A stretch of DNA of 64,000 nucleotides, taken from Curvibacter sp. (GTDB taxonomy: Bacteria; Pseudomonadota; Gammaproteobacteria; Burkholderiales; Burkholderiaceae_C). The DNA is taken from contig JADCGR010000051.1 in the NCBI GenBank assembly GCA_020248905.1, positions 1 to 64,000 on the forward strand. Direction: 5' to 3'. Shown piece after piece: positions 43,661 through 52,530 of the stretch (positions are counted from its first letter, which is position 1; the number at the start of each line of letters is the position of its first letter). A program made the position numbers and the translations under genes. The notes under the pieces are model-generated. The model was given only the letters and a program-made list of their open reading frames with translations. It had not been told where the DNA came from and did not search any database.

Positions 43661-44218
43661 ATGGGAAATCGCCTGACACAGATCGCCACCCGCACCGGGG
43701 ACCAGGGCACCACCGGACTGGGGGACAACCAGCGGGTATCCAAGAACAGCCTGCGCGTGCACACTATGGGCGAGGTGGACGAGCTGAACTCCCATATCGG
43801 CCTGCTGCTGTGCGAGGACATGCCCGCCGACGTGCGCAACCTGCTGGTAGAGATACAGCACCAGCTCTTCAACCTCGGCGGCGAGCTGTCCATTCCGGGC
43901 TATGAGCTGCTCAAGCCCGAGGCCGTGCTCGCCCTGGACCAGGCCCTGGCCATCTACAACGAGCAGCTGCCCCGTCTGCAGGAGTTCATCCTGCCGGCCG
44001 GCTCGCGCGCCGCAGCTCTGGCCCATGTGTGCCGTACAGTCGCTCGCCGCGCCGAGCGCGCCCTGGTGGCCCTGGGCAACGAGGAAGCCATCAAGGACGC
44101 GCCGCGCCAGTACATCAACCGCCTCTCGGACCTGATGTTCGTGCTGGCGCGCGTGCTCAACCGCATGAACGGCGGCGACGATGTCTACTGGAAGAGCGAG
44201 CGCCTCCAGCGAGGCTGA
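43661..44218 (+). CDS. Cob(I)alamin adenosyltransferase, PduO type
   Basis: A 185-residue enzyme that transfers adenosyl from ATP to Co(I) corrinoid. Family landmarks: the ATP loop TRTGDQGTTGLGDNQRVSK at the N-terminus, VDELNSHIGLL, and the C-terminal RAERALVALGNEE with INRLSDLMFVLAR. No cobalamin riboswitch is visible upstream, and no B12 biosynthesis genes are nearby. Ends 38 bp inside the next small gene. Confidence 0.93.
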   Translation: MGNRLTQIATRTGDQGTTGLGDNQRVSKNSLRVHTMGEVDELNSHIGLLLCEDMPADVRNLLVEIQHQLFNLGGELSIPGYELLKPEAVLALDQALAIYNEQLPRLQEFILPAGSRAAALAHVCRTVARRAERALVALGNEEAIKDAPRQYINRLSDLMFVLARVLNRMNGGDDVYWKSERLQRG

Positions 44219-44540
44219 GCGCCTCGGCCTCGCGCTGGCGCTGCTGCTCGCTGCGATGCCCGCGCTGGCCGACACGGCGCGCTACCGCTGCGAGGCCGTC
44301 TACCTGCCCGCGCGCAGCACCTGGGTGCGCAGCGTGGAGATCGACCACGACGAGCGTCGCATCCGCACCCTGCGCATCGACGGCGTTTCGGTGTACAGCT
44401 TTGCTATCAACGGCACCGGGATTCGCACCGCTCTGGACAACGAGCGCATCGTGTTCGACAGCGCCAGCGCGCAATGGCAAAGTGATTTCAGGGGGCTGGC
44501 GCAGGGGCAGGGGCGTTGCACGCGGGATGCCTACCCGTAG
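44181..44540 (+). CDS. Small exported protein of unknown function
   Basis: A 119-residue protein with a signal peptide (about 12-30, LGLALALLLAAMPALA|DT). The mature part, starting ARYRCEAVYLPARSTWVRSV, is beta-rich with two cysteines (about 38 and 113) that may pair. It overlaps the adenosyltransferase gene by 38 bp; the overlap is needed to encode the full signal peptide. I do not recognise the family. Confidence 0.6.
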   Translation: MSTGRASASSEAERLGLALALLLAAMPALADTARYRCEAVYLPARSTWVRSVEIDHDERRIRTLRIDGVSVYSFAINGTGIRTALDNERIVFDSASAQWQSDFRGLAQGQGRCTRDAYP

Positions 44541-44594
44541 ATGAGCGCCCGGCAATCGCGCAATCCCTCGTGCTGGTTTGTCAGCGAGAGCCAG

Positions 44595-45310
44595 TCAGTC
44601 GGCCAGACGAAACAGCATGCCAGTCTGGCCGCATTTCATCATCAGAGAATTGAAAACCGCTGTTGTCGTATGCCAGCACATGCTCGCGATGTCGGCAAAG
44701 AATGCTCCTTTCGTATCGCCCCCCCTGGCACTGCTGCGCAAGACAAAGCTGCCCACGCGCCGCCCCGCAAATACCTCGTCCATCAAGAGCTCCAGCCGCG
44801 TCCGGTTGTCGTCATTGATGCTGACCAGAATCACGCCATCGGCCGTGAGCAGCTCGCGCGCCAGCGTAAGGCGCTGGTACAGAGACTCCAGCCACTGGCT
44901 GTGGCGCCAGCGGTCGTTGGCGCCCACGTAGTGGTCGTTGTAGACCCAGTCTTTGTTGCCGGTGTTGTAGGGTCGGTCGATGTAGATCACGCGTACCTTG
45001 CCGGCATGCGTGCTGCGCAGCCGGCGCAAGCTGTCGAAGTTGTCGCCTTGGATGATGAGGTTGCCGTGTTCGGTGCAGCCCGCAGGCGTGTGGCTCTACT
45101 CGGGGACAAGGCGGGGCCGCACGACGTTGGTGTTCAGCGCCTGGACGTGTTCGATGGCGTCGCGTTCCCAATAAAGGCCGAGCTTCTGGCGCGTCAGGTG
45201 TTGGGCCAGTAGGCGCCGTAGTTTGGGCGCGGACAGATGGTCCAGGTTCTGCAGCAAGGTGCTGCGGTCGCTGGGAGGGGAGGATATATCGGGGATGTTA
45301 ACGAGTCGTG
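44595..45310 (-). pseudogene. Remnant of a site-specific adenine DNA methyltransferase (type III Mod-like)
   Basis: Minus-strand pieces read LLQNLDHLSAPKLRRLLAQ, then DAIEHVQALNTN, an in-frame TAG, then HGNLIIQGDNFDSLRRLRST and KVRVIYIDRPYNTGNKDWVYN, the target region of the type III/beta-class adenine methyltransferases. Damage is extensive: no start codon, an internal stop, the catalytic DPPY changed to DRPY, a frameshift before what should read HREHVLAYDNSGFQF, and loss of the entire C-terminal half at about 44595. No restriction gene partner remains. It is a scar of a lost R-M or orphan methylase locus. Confidence 0.75.
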
Positions 45311-45329
45311 GTGCGCTGTCAGGTCCGGG

Positions 45330-46496
45330 TCAGGCCATTCGGGCCAGTGCCGCGCAGGCGGCGGCCAAAGGTAGGGCCGTGATGTCCGCAGCAAGCGGAA
45401 TAGCTTCGTGGCCCGGGTAGATGACCAGCTTGCGCAGCGGCTTCAAATCCTCGCAGGCGATGTGAAAGCCGCGCTCCAGCTTGGGCGCAAGGCTGCGCTT
45501 GATCTCGATTGCCCAGAGCGTGCCATCAGGCCAGTGCAGCAGCAGGTCGATCTCGGCCCCTGCGCTGGTACGGTAGAAAAAGCCTTGAGCGTTCGGGGCG
45601 GCATGGGCCAGCAGGTTTTCGATGACAAAACCTTCCCAGCTGGCGCCGACGACCATGTGGGACAGTAGGCCGTCTATATTCTCGATGTCCAGCAGCGCAT
45701 GCACCACACCGCTATCACGCACATAGACCTTGGACGACTTGACCAGGCGTTTGCCGGCGTTACTGTGCCAGGGGGGCAGGCGGCGCACCAGCAACAGGGC
45801 GCACAGCAGATCGAGGTAGGCGTGGGCGGTCTTAGCGTCTACGCCGAGGTTGCGCGCCAGTTGCGCCACATTGAGCAGGCTGCCTTGTGCGTGCGCCAGC
45901 ATGGTCCAGAAGCGGCGCAGCGTGTCGGCAGCGATGCGGGGGGCGAACAGGGGAATGTCGCGTTCCAGATAGGCGCGAATGAAGTTCTGGCGCCAGCGCA
46001 GGCTGCGCGCATCGCTGGGAGCCAACATGCTTTCCGGAAAGCCGCCACGCAGCCACAGCTTGTCTTGCTGCTCAGTGCCGGTCTCGCTGAGCAGCAAGGG
46101 GCCCAGTTCCAGGTAGGCGATGCGGCCGGCCAGGCTTTCGCCGGATTGCTTGAGCAAATCCAGTGAGGCGGAGCCCAGGAGCAGGTAAAGGCCGCTGCGC
46201 TGCTTTTGCCGGCGCGCCTGGTCGATCACCCCGCGCAGCACGGGGAATAACTCGGGCGTGCGGTGCACCTCGTCCAGGATGACCAGCTTGTCCAGGTGCC
46301 CCGCCAAGTAAAGCTCGGGCTGCGCCAGCTTGGCGCGGTCGCGCTCGGATTCCAGATCGAGGTAGACGCTGGGGCGGAAGCGGGCCGCCTCCAGCGCCAG
46401 AGTGGTCTTGCCGACCTGGCGCGGCCCCAGCAGCGCCACAGCGGGGTTGTGCTGCAGCTCGTCCAGCAGGAGGGCGTGGATATGGCGCTCAAACAT
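45330..46496 (-). CDS. AAA ATPase with DUF4143 domain
   Basis: A 388-residue protein with an N-terminal AAA_14 ATPase (Walker A LLGPRQVGKTTLA, Walker B KLVILDEVHR) and a C-terminal DUF4143 nuclease-like domain (SAGAEIDLLLHWPDG and AIEIKRS, a PD-(D/E)xK-like pattern). Such proteins are scattered, frequently transferred genes of unknown function, sometimes near defence or toxin loci. It lies next to the methyltransferase remnant, forming a small accessory patch. Appears intact. Confidence 0.87.
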   Translation of the reverse strand: MFERHIHALLLDELQHNPAVALLGPRQVGKTTLALEAARFRPSVYLDLESERDRAKLAQPELYLAGHLDKLVILDEVHRTPELFPVLRGVIDQARRQKQRSGLYLLLGSASLDLLKQSGESLAGRIAYLELGPLLLSETGTEQQDKLWLRGGFPESMLAPSDARSLRWRQNFIRAYLERDIPLFAPRIAADTLRRFWTMLAHAQGSLLNVAQLARNLGVDAKTAHAYLDLLCALLLVRRLPPWHSNAGKRLVKSSKVYVRDSGVVHALLDIENIDGLLSHMVVGASWEGFVIENLLAHAAPNAQGFFYRTSAGAEIDLLLHWPDGTLWAIEIKRSLAPKLERGFHIACEDLKPLRKLVIYPGHEAIPLAADITALPLAAACAALARMA

Positions 46497-46545
46497 CGTT
46501 GCAATTATGGAACCTCACTCCATGAATTGCAAGGATAAATTTTGC

Positions 46546-47832
46546 TCAGCCTTTGCGGTTGAGCAGCGCGTAAAGCACGATGGCACCAAAGGTTGCCGTG
46601 CCGATGCCGCCCAGCGCGAACTCGCCAAACTTCAGCGTGAAGTCGCCCGTACCTAGCACCAGCGTGACGGCGGCGACGATGAGGTTCTTGTTCTGGCTGA
46701 AGTCCACCTTGTTGTCCACCCAGATCTTGGCGCCTGCAATGGCAATGAGGCCGAAGACCACAATGGACACGCCGCCCATGACCGGCAGCGGAATGGCCTG
46801 GATCACGGCGCCAAATTTGGGGCTGAAGCCCAGAAGCACGGCGATGACGGCGGCCACGACGAAGATGGCCGTGGAGTAGATCTTGGTGGCGGCCATCACC
46901 CCGATGTTCTCGGCATAGGTGGTCACGCCCGTGCCGCCGGCCGAGCCGCTGACCATGGTGGCAACGCCGTCGCCGATGAAGGCCTTGCCCATGTAGGCGT
47001 CTAGGTTCTTGCCGGTCATGGCGGTCACCGCCTTGATGTGGCCCAGGTTCTCGGCCACGAGGATGATGGCCACCGGGGCGATCAGCAGCATGGCGTTGGC
47101 CTCAAACACGGGCGCGGTGAAGTTGGGCAGGCCGAACCAGGCGGCGCTCATCACACCCGACAGATCCATGGGCTTGCCCAAGCCCAGGCCGTTGGTAAGG
47201 ATCGCGTAAATCACGGTGGCCACGAAAAGGCCCACAAGGATCAGCAGGCGTTGCACCATGCCCTGGGTGAGCACGGCTATCAGGCCCACGCTGACGAAGG
47301 TGACGAGCTGCATCCAGCTGTCAAAGTTGCTGGCCGCCATATTCTTGACCGGAATGCCCGCCAGGTTCAGGCCAATCACGGCCACCACGGCGCCCGTCAC
47401 CACCGGCGGCATGAAGCGCTCGATCCAGCCTGTGCCCACAGCCTGCACGATGAAGCCGATGAGGGTGTAGGCCACGCCGCAGGCAATGATGCCGCCCAGC
47501 GCCACGCCAATATTGGCGTTGGGCCCCTTGCCCGCAAAGGCTGTGGCGGCAATCACCACGCCGATGAAGGCAAAGCTCGAGCCCAGGTAGCTGGGCACCT
47601 TGCCGCCAGTGATGACAAAAAAAATCAGCGTGCCGATGCCGCTCATGAGGATGGCGATGTTCGGGTCGAAGCCCATGAGGATGGGCGCAAGCACGGTGGC
47701 ACCGAACATGGCGATCACGTGCTGCACGCCCATCACGGCCGTCTGCGGCCAGGGCAGGCGTTCATCCGGCCCGATCACGCCGCCCTGCTGCAGCACGTCG
47801 GCACTTTTCTCTGTCCACTGGAAGAGGCTCAT
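46546..47832 (-). CDS. Uracil/xanthine permease (NCS2 family, UraA-like)
   Basis: A 428-residue proton-coupled nucleobase importer with 14 hydrophobic segments. It starts with VIGPDERLPWPQTAVMGVQHV, typical for NCS2, and has the signature region NIGVMAATKIYSTAIFVVAA. It is divergent from upp, the uracil phosphoribosyltransferase gene, so uracil is the most likely cargo. AAGGAGAAG stands directly before the ATG. The 127-bp divergent spacer has a GATGCT/AGCATC dyad at 47861-47874. Confidence 0.9.
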   Translation of the reverse strand: MSLFQWTEKSADVLQQGGVIGPDERLPWPQTAVMGVQHVIAMFGATVLAPILMGFDPNIAILMSGIGTLIFFVITGGKVPSYLGSSFAFIGVVIAATAFAGKGPNANIGVALGGIIACGVAYTLIGFIVQAVGTGWIERFMPPVVTGAVVAVIGLNLAGIPVKNMAASNFDSWMQLVTFVSVGLIAVLTQGMVQRLLILVGLFVATVIYAILTNGLGLGKPMDLSGVMSAAWFGLPNFTAPVFEANAMLLIAPVAIILVAENLGHIKAVTAMTGKNLDAYMGKAFIGDGVATMVSGSAGGTGVTTYAENIGVMAATKIYSTAIFVVAAVIAVLLGFSPKFGAVIQAIPLPVMGGVSIVVFGLIAIAGAKIWVDNKVDFSQNKNLIVAAVTLVLGTGDFTLKFGEFALGGIGTATFGAIVLYALLNRKG

Positions 47833-47959
47833 CTTCTTCTCCTTGGGTTACGGTGCCCGCGATGCTAAAGCATCCCCATTACGGGCCTCGCATCGTTGGT
47901 GAGAGTCGCGCGACAATCAAGCCGTCGCTCCCCCACATCCCTCACGAAAGCCCAGCGCC

Positions 47960-48613
47960 ATGATCGCCCTCGACCCCGCCGCCCGCGCCAACGTCACGCT
48001 CGTCGACCATCCCCTGGTGCAGCACAAGCTGACCCTCATGCGCAAGAAGGAGGCCAGCACCAGCAGCTTCCGCCGCCTGCTGGGTGAGCTGGCCAGCCTC
48101 ATGGTCTACGAGGTCTGCCGCGATCTGCCCATGCAGGAGGTGCAGATCGACACCCCGCTGGAGACGATGAGCAGCAGGGTCATCGACGGCAAGAAGCTGG
48201 TCTTCGCCAGCATCCTGCGTGCGGGCAACGGCATTCTTGATGGCATGCTCTCCGTGGTGCCCGGCGCGCGCGTCGGGCACATTGGCCTGTACCGCGACCC
48301 GCATACCCTGCGGGCCGTGGAGTATTACTTCAAGATGCCCAAGGCGATGGAGGAACGCGATGTGATCGTCGTCGATCCCATGCTGGCCACGGGCAACTCG
48401 GCTGCGGCAGCGGTGGCGCGGCTCAAGGCTTGCAAGCCGCGCTCCATCAAGTTCCTGTGCCTGCTGGCCTGCCCCGAGGGCATCACGACGATGTACCGAC
48501 AGCACCCGGACGTGCCTGTCTACACGGCTGCCATCGACCGCGAGCTCAATGATCACGGCTACATCCTGCCCGGCCTGGGCGACGCGGGGGACCGCATCTT
48601 TGGCACGCAGTAA
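47960..48613 (+). CDS. upp: Uracil phosphoribosyltransferase
   Basis: A 217-residue enzyme that makes UMP from uracil and PRPP. The PRPP-binding loop is [19 protein letters not shown] (about 136-154) and the C-terminal uracil loop ends with [12 protein letters not shown]. The N-terminal [20 protein letters not shown] is family-typical. It forms a pyrimidine-salvage pair with the divergent permease. Confidence 0.95.
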   Translation: MIALDPAARANVTLVDHPLVQHKLTLMRKKEASTSSFRRLLGELASLMVYEVCRDLPMQEVQIDTPLETMSSRVIDGKKLVFASILRAGNGILDGMLSVVPGARVGHIGLYRDPHTLRAVEYYFKMPKAMEERDVIVVDPMLATGNSAAAAVARLKACKPRSIKFLCLLACPEGITTMYRQHPDVPVYTAAIDRELNDHGYILPGLGDAGDRIFGTQ

Positions 48614-48626
48614 GCCGCCGCACCCG

Positions 48627-49043
48627 ATGCCGCATTACTGGCTCATGAAGTCCGAGCCCGACGAGGTCTCGACGAACGGCGCGCCGGTCACCCCGCGCGC
48701 CACGGTGCCGTCGACCGGCGTGCGCAACGATGAGGCCCGCAACATCATGCGCGACGCCATGCGACCGCGCGACGGCGTGCCGTTCTACCACTCCAGCCGC
48801 GCCCAGCCCGGCATCGCGGGCATCGCCCGTGTGGCCTTGACCGCCTGCCCCGATCCCATCCAGTTCGACCCAAAGTCGCCCTACTTTGACTCGCGACCCG
48901 ATGCCCCCCGCTGGCTGCTGGTGGACGTGAAGGTCCTGCGCAAGACGCGCCGGCTCACTCTGCCAGAGCGGCGCGCCGAGCCGGCGCTGGCCAGGCTGCG
49001 CGTGCTGCAGAAAGGCAACCGCCTTTCCATCGCCCCCGTGTAG
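48627..49043 (+). CDS. EVE-domain protein, diverged
   Basis: A 138-residue protein starting MPHYWLMKSEPDEVS, the classical beginning of EVE (YTH-like) domains that bind modified nucleobases. The block FYHSSRAQPGIAGIARVAL and DPKSPYFDSRPDAPRW are well kept. But the usual W-x-GVRNYQARN is here STGVRNDEARN, losing two aromatic residues that commonly lie by the base pocket. Function may be lost or altered. It follows upp by 13 bp. Confidence 0.75.
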   Translation: MPHYWLMKSEPDEVSTNGAPVTPRATVPSTGVRNDEARNIMRDAMRPRDGVPFYHSSRAQPGIAGIARVALTACPDPIQFDPKSPYFDSRPDAPRWLLVDVKVLRKTRRLTLPERRAEPALARLRVLQKGNRLSIAPV

Positions 49044-49207
49044 CCCCGTGAGTAACGGCCCGTCGTGCAGCGCCTTGATGCGGCGTCTTGATGCGGCGCA
49101 CGTCGGCCCCACCGCAGTCCCCTGAATCGGCCGAGGATCGTGCATTTTCCACAGGCGTCACGAGGGGAAATCGGTTAACCTGCCCCCCGTCGTGACTTTT
49201 CGGGAGC

Positions 49208-49739
49208 GTGCTCATGACAGGACGAAGGCGTCTTCTGTACCGCAGCAACCAGTGGCTGTCCGCCCTGGCCTGCGGCGCGGTGGACGTCATCGTCGCCGAC
49301 GAGCCCTTCGCCTCCCGCCTGGCCCAGCAGAAGGTGTGGTGTGCGCTGGCGGATTACCACGAAATGGAGACCGCGCGCCGCCTGCTCGGTGGCCTGTTCC
49401 TCAACGGCATGCTGACCTCGCGCGAAGACGTCATCGCCAGCCAGCCCGATCTGATGGAGCGCACCGTGCGCGCCATCCTCCGCACCCTGGCCTGGATCGA
49501 GGCCCCAAGCAGGGCGCAGATCGTGGACGCGCTGGCACCGCCCCCGACCCAAGGAGCGCGCGGCCCTGCGCGACGTCCACGCCCTGCGCAAGCACGTCTA
49601 TTCACCCGACGGGCACTTTTCTGCAGGGCAGATCGATTCCACCGAGCGCTTTCTTTACAGCACCGAGACCGAGATGAAGCAGCGCGGCTTTCGTCTGGGC
49701 AGCACGGTGGAAGAGCGCCGGGCGGGACGCACAGGCTGA
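49208..49739 (+). pseudogene. Truncated, frameshifted ABC-type substrate-binding protein
   Basis: The reading frame from 49208 matches the C-terminal half of a nitrate/sulfonate/taurine-type binding protein: GAVDVIVADEPFASRLAQQ, ADYHEMETARRLLGGLFLNG. Near 49545 the frame shifts; the other frame continues PKERAALRDVHALRKHVYSP and ends at the TGA at 49737-49739. The N-terminal half with signal peptide is missing. No permease or ATPase genes are adjacent. Confidence 0.7.
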
Positions 49740-49779
49740 TGTCTCCCGCCGCGTGTCCCCCGCCAGGGCTGCCGAGCCC

Positions 49780-52530
49780 ATGACCCACGGCGATTCGTTC
49801 AAGCCCGGGCGCCGCGGCGCACGGATCTGGCAGGTCCTGGGCACCCGCAGCCTCAAGCGCCAGCTGGTTGCGCGCTTTGTTCTGGTCTTCATGCTCGTCA
49901 CGGTCGTCGGGAGCCTGCTGGTCGTGTTGGCTTACCAGGCGCTGTCCCGTCAGACCGAGCGCCGCGTGGGCGACAATTCACTGCAGAACCTGAAGCAGCG
50001 CTTCGAGCGGCAGCAGGATGTCTGGCTGCGCGATGCCGAAGAGGTCAAATCGCAGATCGACTTCATGCGCATCTTCGTGGCCCCCGACCAGGCCGGCAAC
50101 CTGATGCGCTTGCAGGCGTACTTCGCCTCCATGGAAGGCAAACTGGACCGCTTTTCCTCGGGCGCCCTGCTGGACCCCCGGGGCCGGGTGGTCTTGCGCT
50201 ATGGTCCCGAAGGGGGTGAGCTGGAGCGGCGACTGCGGGCAGACCCGGCCTTGCCGCGCTGGATGCACAGCGCCGAACGGCGCCGCGTCTACGCCGTGCT
50301 TGCGCGGCCGCTGTGGCTAGGGGTTGAGGGGCGCGGGCTGCTGGTGATGCTGCAGCCTGTAGACGACGGCCTCCTGCGCCAGCTGACCGCTGCAGGCGCA
50401 GAACTCTATCTCGTGCTCGAGGGGCAGGTGCTGGCCAGCAGCGAGGGCGCCCGCGGCTACAACCGCCTGATTGACGCCGAGCACAGCGGTCACCTGGACA
50501 AAGACGCCGGCTTTTTCCTGGAGCAGCGCGTGCTGCCGCTGTTCGGGGCTGGTCCGCGGGATCCGCGGCTGGTGCTGCAGCAGCGCCCGGAGCCGGTGCT
50601 GTCCACCCCCGTCGTTCTGCTGGCCAGCTTCCTGCTCATGGCGGCCCTGGCCGGCGTGCTGTGGCTGGTGCTGGGGCGCTGGGTCAGCCGCCTGGCGCAG
50701 CGGGTGGCGCGGCTGTCGGACGCAGCGAGTGGCTTTGCCCGTCAGCATGCCCTGGGGCCCGCCGTGGAGCACGAACTGCGCGAGGCGCAGGCCGAGGCGG
50801 ACGACGAGATCAGCGCGGTGGCCGAGGCCAGCCGTGCGCTGATGAAGAGCGTCGAGCAGTACGATGAAGAGCGCTTCGCCTATTTGCAGACCCTGGACAT
50901 GCTCGAAGAGGGCGTGGTCGAGCTGGCGGCTGACGGCCGTTACCTGCGCTGCAGCCCGGGCTGGTCGCAGCTGGCTGGCATCGAGGTGTTGCCGGGCGAG
51001 CGCATCTTCGACCACGTGCATCTGGACGACATCGACAACCTCGAGCACCAGTTCCAGCAGCTGGTCCAGGCAGACAAGACCGGCCTGAGCGGCCGCCTGC
51101 GTCTGCGCCGGCCCGACGCCAAGGAGCTCTGGGTCGAGTACCGCTTCATCAGCAGCACGGGCCTTGGCGGCCAGGTGCGCGGGGTGCTGCGTGACATCAC
51201 GCAGAGCTACCAGCTCGAGAAGCACGTCACCCACATGGCCCTGCACGACGCGCTCACTGGCCTGCCCAACCGCGTGCTGCTGGAGGACCGCTGCAAGATG
51301 GCCTTGCGTAGCGCCGAGCGCAGCGGGATGACGGTGGCGCTGGGTTTTCTGGACCTGGACCATTTCAAGCACGTGAACGACCAGTTCGGGCACAAGATGG
51401 GCGATGAACTGCTGACAACCCTCTCGGGTGCCCTGGGCAAGTGCCTGCGCTCGGGGGACACGCTGGCGCGCTGGGGCGGCGACGAGTTCGTGGTGCTGCT
51501 GACAGACCTGGGTGGCCATGCGGACGCGGAGGACGCCATCGCCAAGCTCGCCCAGGTCTGCCAGACGCCCATCCGCATCGGCGAGACCGTGTTCAGTGCC
51601 ACCTTCAGCATGGGCGTGGCCCTCTATCCGGCTGACGCCACCGACGTTGAGAACCTGCTCTCGCAGTCCGACCGTGCCATGTTCGCAGCCAAGCAGCAGG
51701 GGCGAAACACCGTGCGCTTCTTCGCCGAGATCGCGCAGCGCGAGGAAGACCGCAAGGCCCTGTACATCCAGAACCGGCTGGCCATCGCCATCCGCGAGGG
51801 CCGCATCAAGGCCTGGTTCCAGCCCATCGTCGACGCTCGCACCCACCGGGTGGTCAGCTGCGAGGCACTGGCTCGCTGGCAGGACGAGACCTACGGGTGG
51901 GTGTCGCCGGCCACCTTCGTTCCCATGGCGGAAAACCTGGGCCTGATCCGCGAGCTTGGGCAGCAGATCTGGAAGCAGTCCATCGAGAGCCTGCACCGCT
52001 GGCGCCAGCGCGGATTGGACATGCGCATCTCGGTCAACGTCTCGCGTCGCCAGCTATTCACGCCGACCTTCACTGCAGACCTGCTGGAAGACCTGGAGCG
52101 GCTCGCCATCCCGGTCTCGGTGGTCGACCTGGAGATCACCGAAAGCGTGGCGATGGAGGATGCCGAGCACACGGAAAGGCGTCTGGCCGAGCTCAGTGAG
52201 GCAGGTTTCGGCATCGCCATCGACGACTTCGGGACGGGGTTCTCTTCCCTCTCGCAGTTGCACGACATGCCGGCCACCAAGATCAAGATCGACATCTCCT
52301 TCGTGCGCCGTGCCCAGACCGAGCAGGGCAGCCAGCTGATCCAGGCCGTGGTGAAGATTGCCTCGGCCTTCGGCCTGCAAACCGTGGCCGAAGGCGTGGA
52401 AAGCGCCGAGATTGCAAAGGTATTGACCGGCCAGGGGGTGACCTTGCTGCAGGGCTACCACTTCGGCAAGCCTATGAGCACCGAAGACTTTGAGCGCCAC
52501 ATCGACGCGCCGATTTCTGCGCCACCATGA
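49780..52530 (+). CDS. Bifunctional GGDEF-EAL c-di-GMP enzyme with PAS sensor
   Basis: A 916-residue membrane protein: helix at about 27-50, a periplasmic sensor of about 220 residues, a second helix at about 275-300 with HAMP-like linker, a PAS domain (about 367-485), GGDEF (RWGGDEF, G566-F570, I-site RSGD 557-560) and EAL (E695-A-L in SCEALARW). EAL catalytic residues are all visible: ISVNVSR, LEITES, IDDFGTG, IKIDISFV, AEGVES and LLQGYHFG. Both making and degrading c-di-GMP are therefore possible. Its stop overlaps the acetoacetyl-CoA synthetase start by 4 bp (ATGA). Confidence 0.93.
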   Translation: MTHGDSFKPGRRGARIWQVLGTRSLKRQLVARFVLVFMLVTVVGSLLVVLAYQALSRQTERRVGDNSLQNLKQRFERQQDVWLRDAEEVKSQIDFMRIFVAPDQAGNLMRLQAYFASMEGKLDRFSSGALLDPRGRVVLRYGPEGGELERRLRADPALPRWMHSAERRRVYAVLARPLWLGVEGRGLLVMLQPVDDGLLRQLTAAGAELYLVLEGQVLASSEGARGYNRLIDAEHSGHLDKDAGFFLEQRVLPLFGAGPRDPRLVLQQRPEPVLSTPVVLLASFLLMAALAGVLWLVLGRWVSRLAQRVARLSDAASGFARQHALGPAVEHELREAQAEADDEISAVAEASRALMKSVEQYDEERFAYLQTLDMLEEGVVELAADGRYLRCSPGWSQLAGIEVLPGERIFDHVHLDDIDNLEHQFQQLVQADKTGLSGRLRLRRPDAKELWVEYRFISSTGLGGQVRGVLRDITQSYQLEKHVTHMALHDALTGLPNRVLLEDRCKMALRSAERSGMTVALGFLDLDHFKHVNDQFGHKMGDELLTTLSGALGKCLRSGDTLARWGGDEFVVLLTDLGGHADAEDAIAKLAQVCQTPIRIGETVFSATFSMGVALYPADATDVENLLSQSDRAMFAAKQQGRNTVRFFAEIAQREEDRKALYIQNRLAIAIREGRIKAWFQPIVDARTHRVVSCEALARWQDETYGWVSPATFVPMAENLGLIRELGQQIWKQSIESLHRWRQRGLDMRISVNVSRRQLFTPTFTADLLEDLERLAIPVSVVDLEITESVAMEDAEHTERRLAELSEAGFGIAIDDFGTGFSSLSQLHDMPATKIKIDISFVRRAQTEQGSQLIQAVVKIASAFGLQTVAEGVESAEIAKVLTGQGVTLLQGYHFGKPMSTEDFERHIDAPISAPP

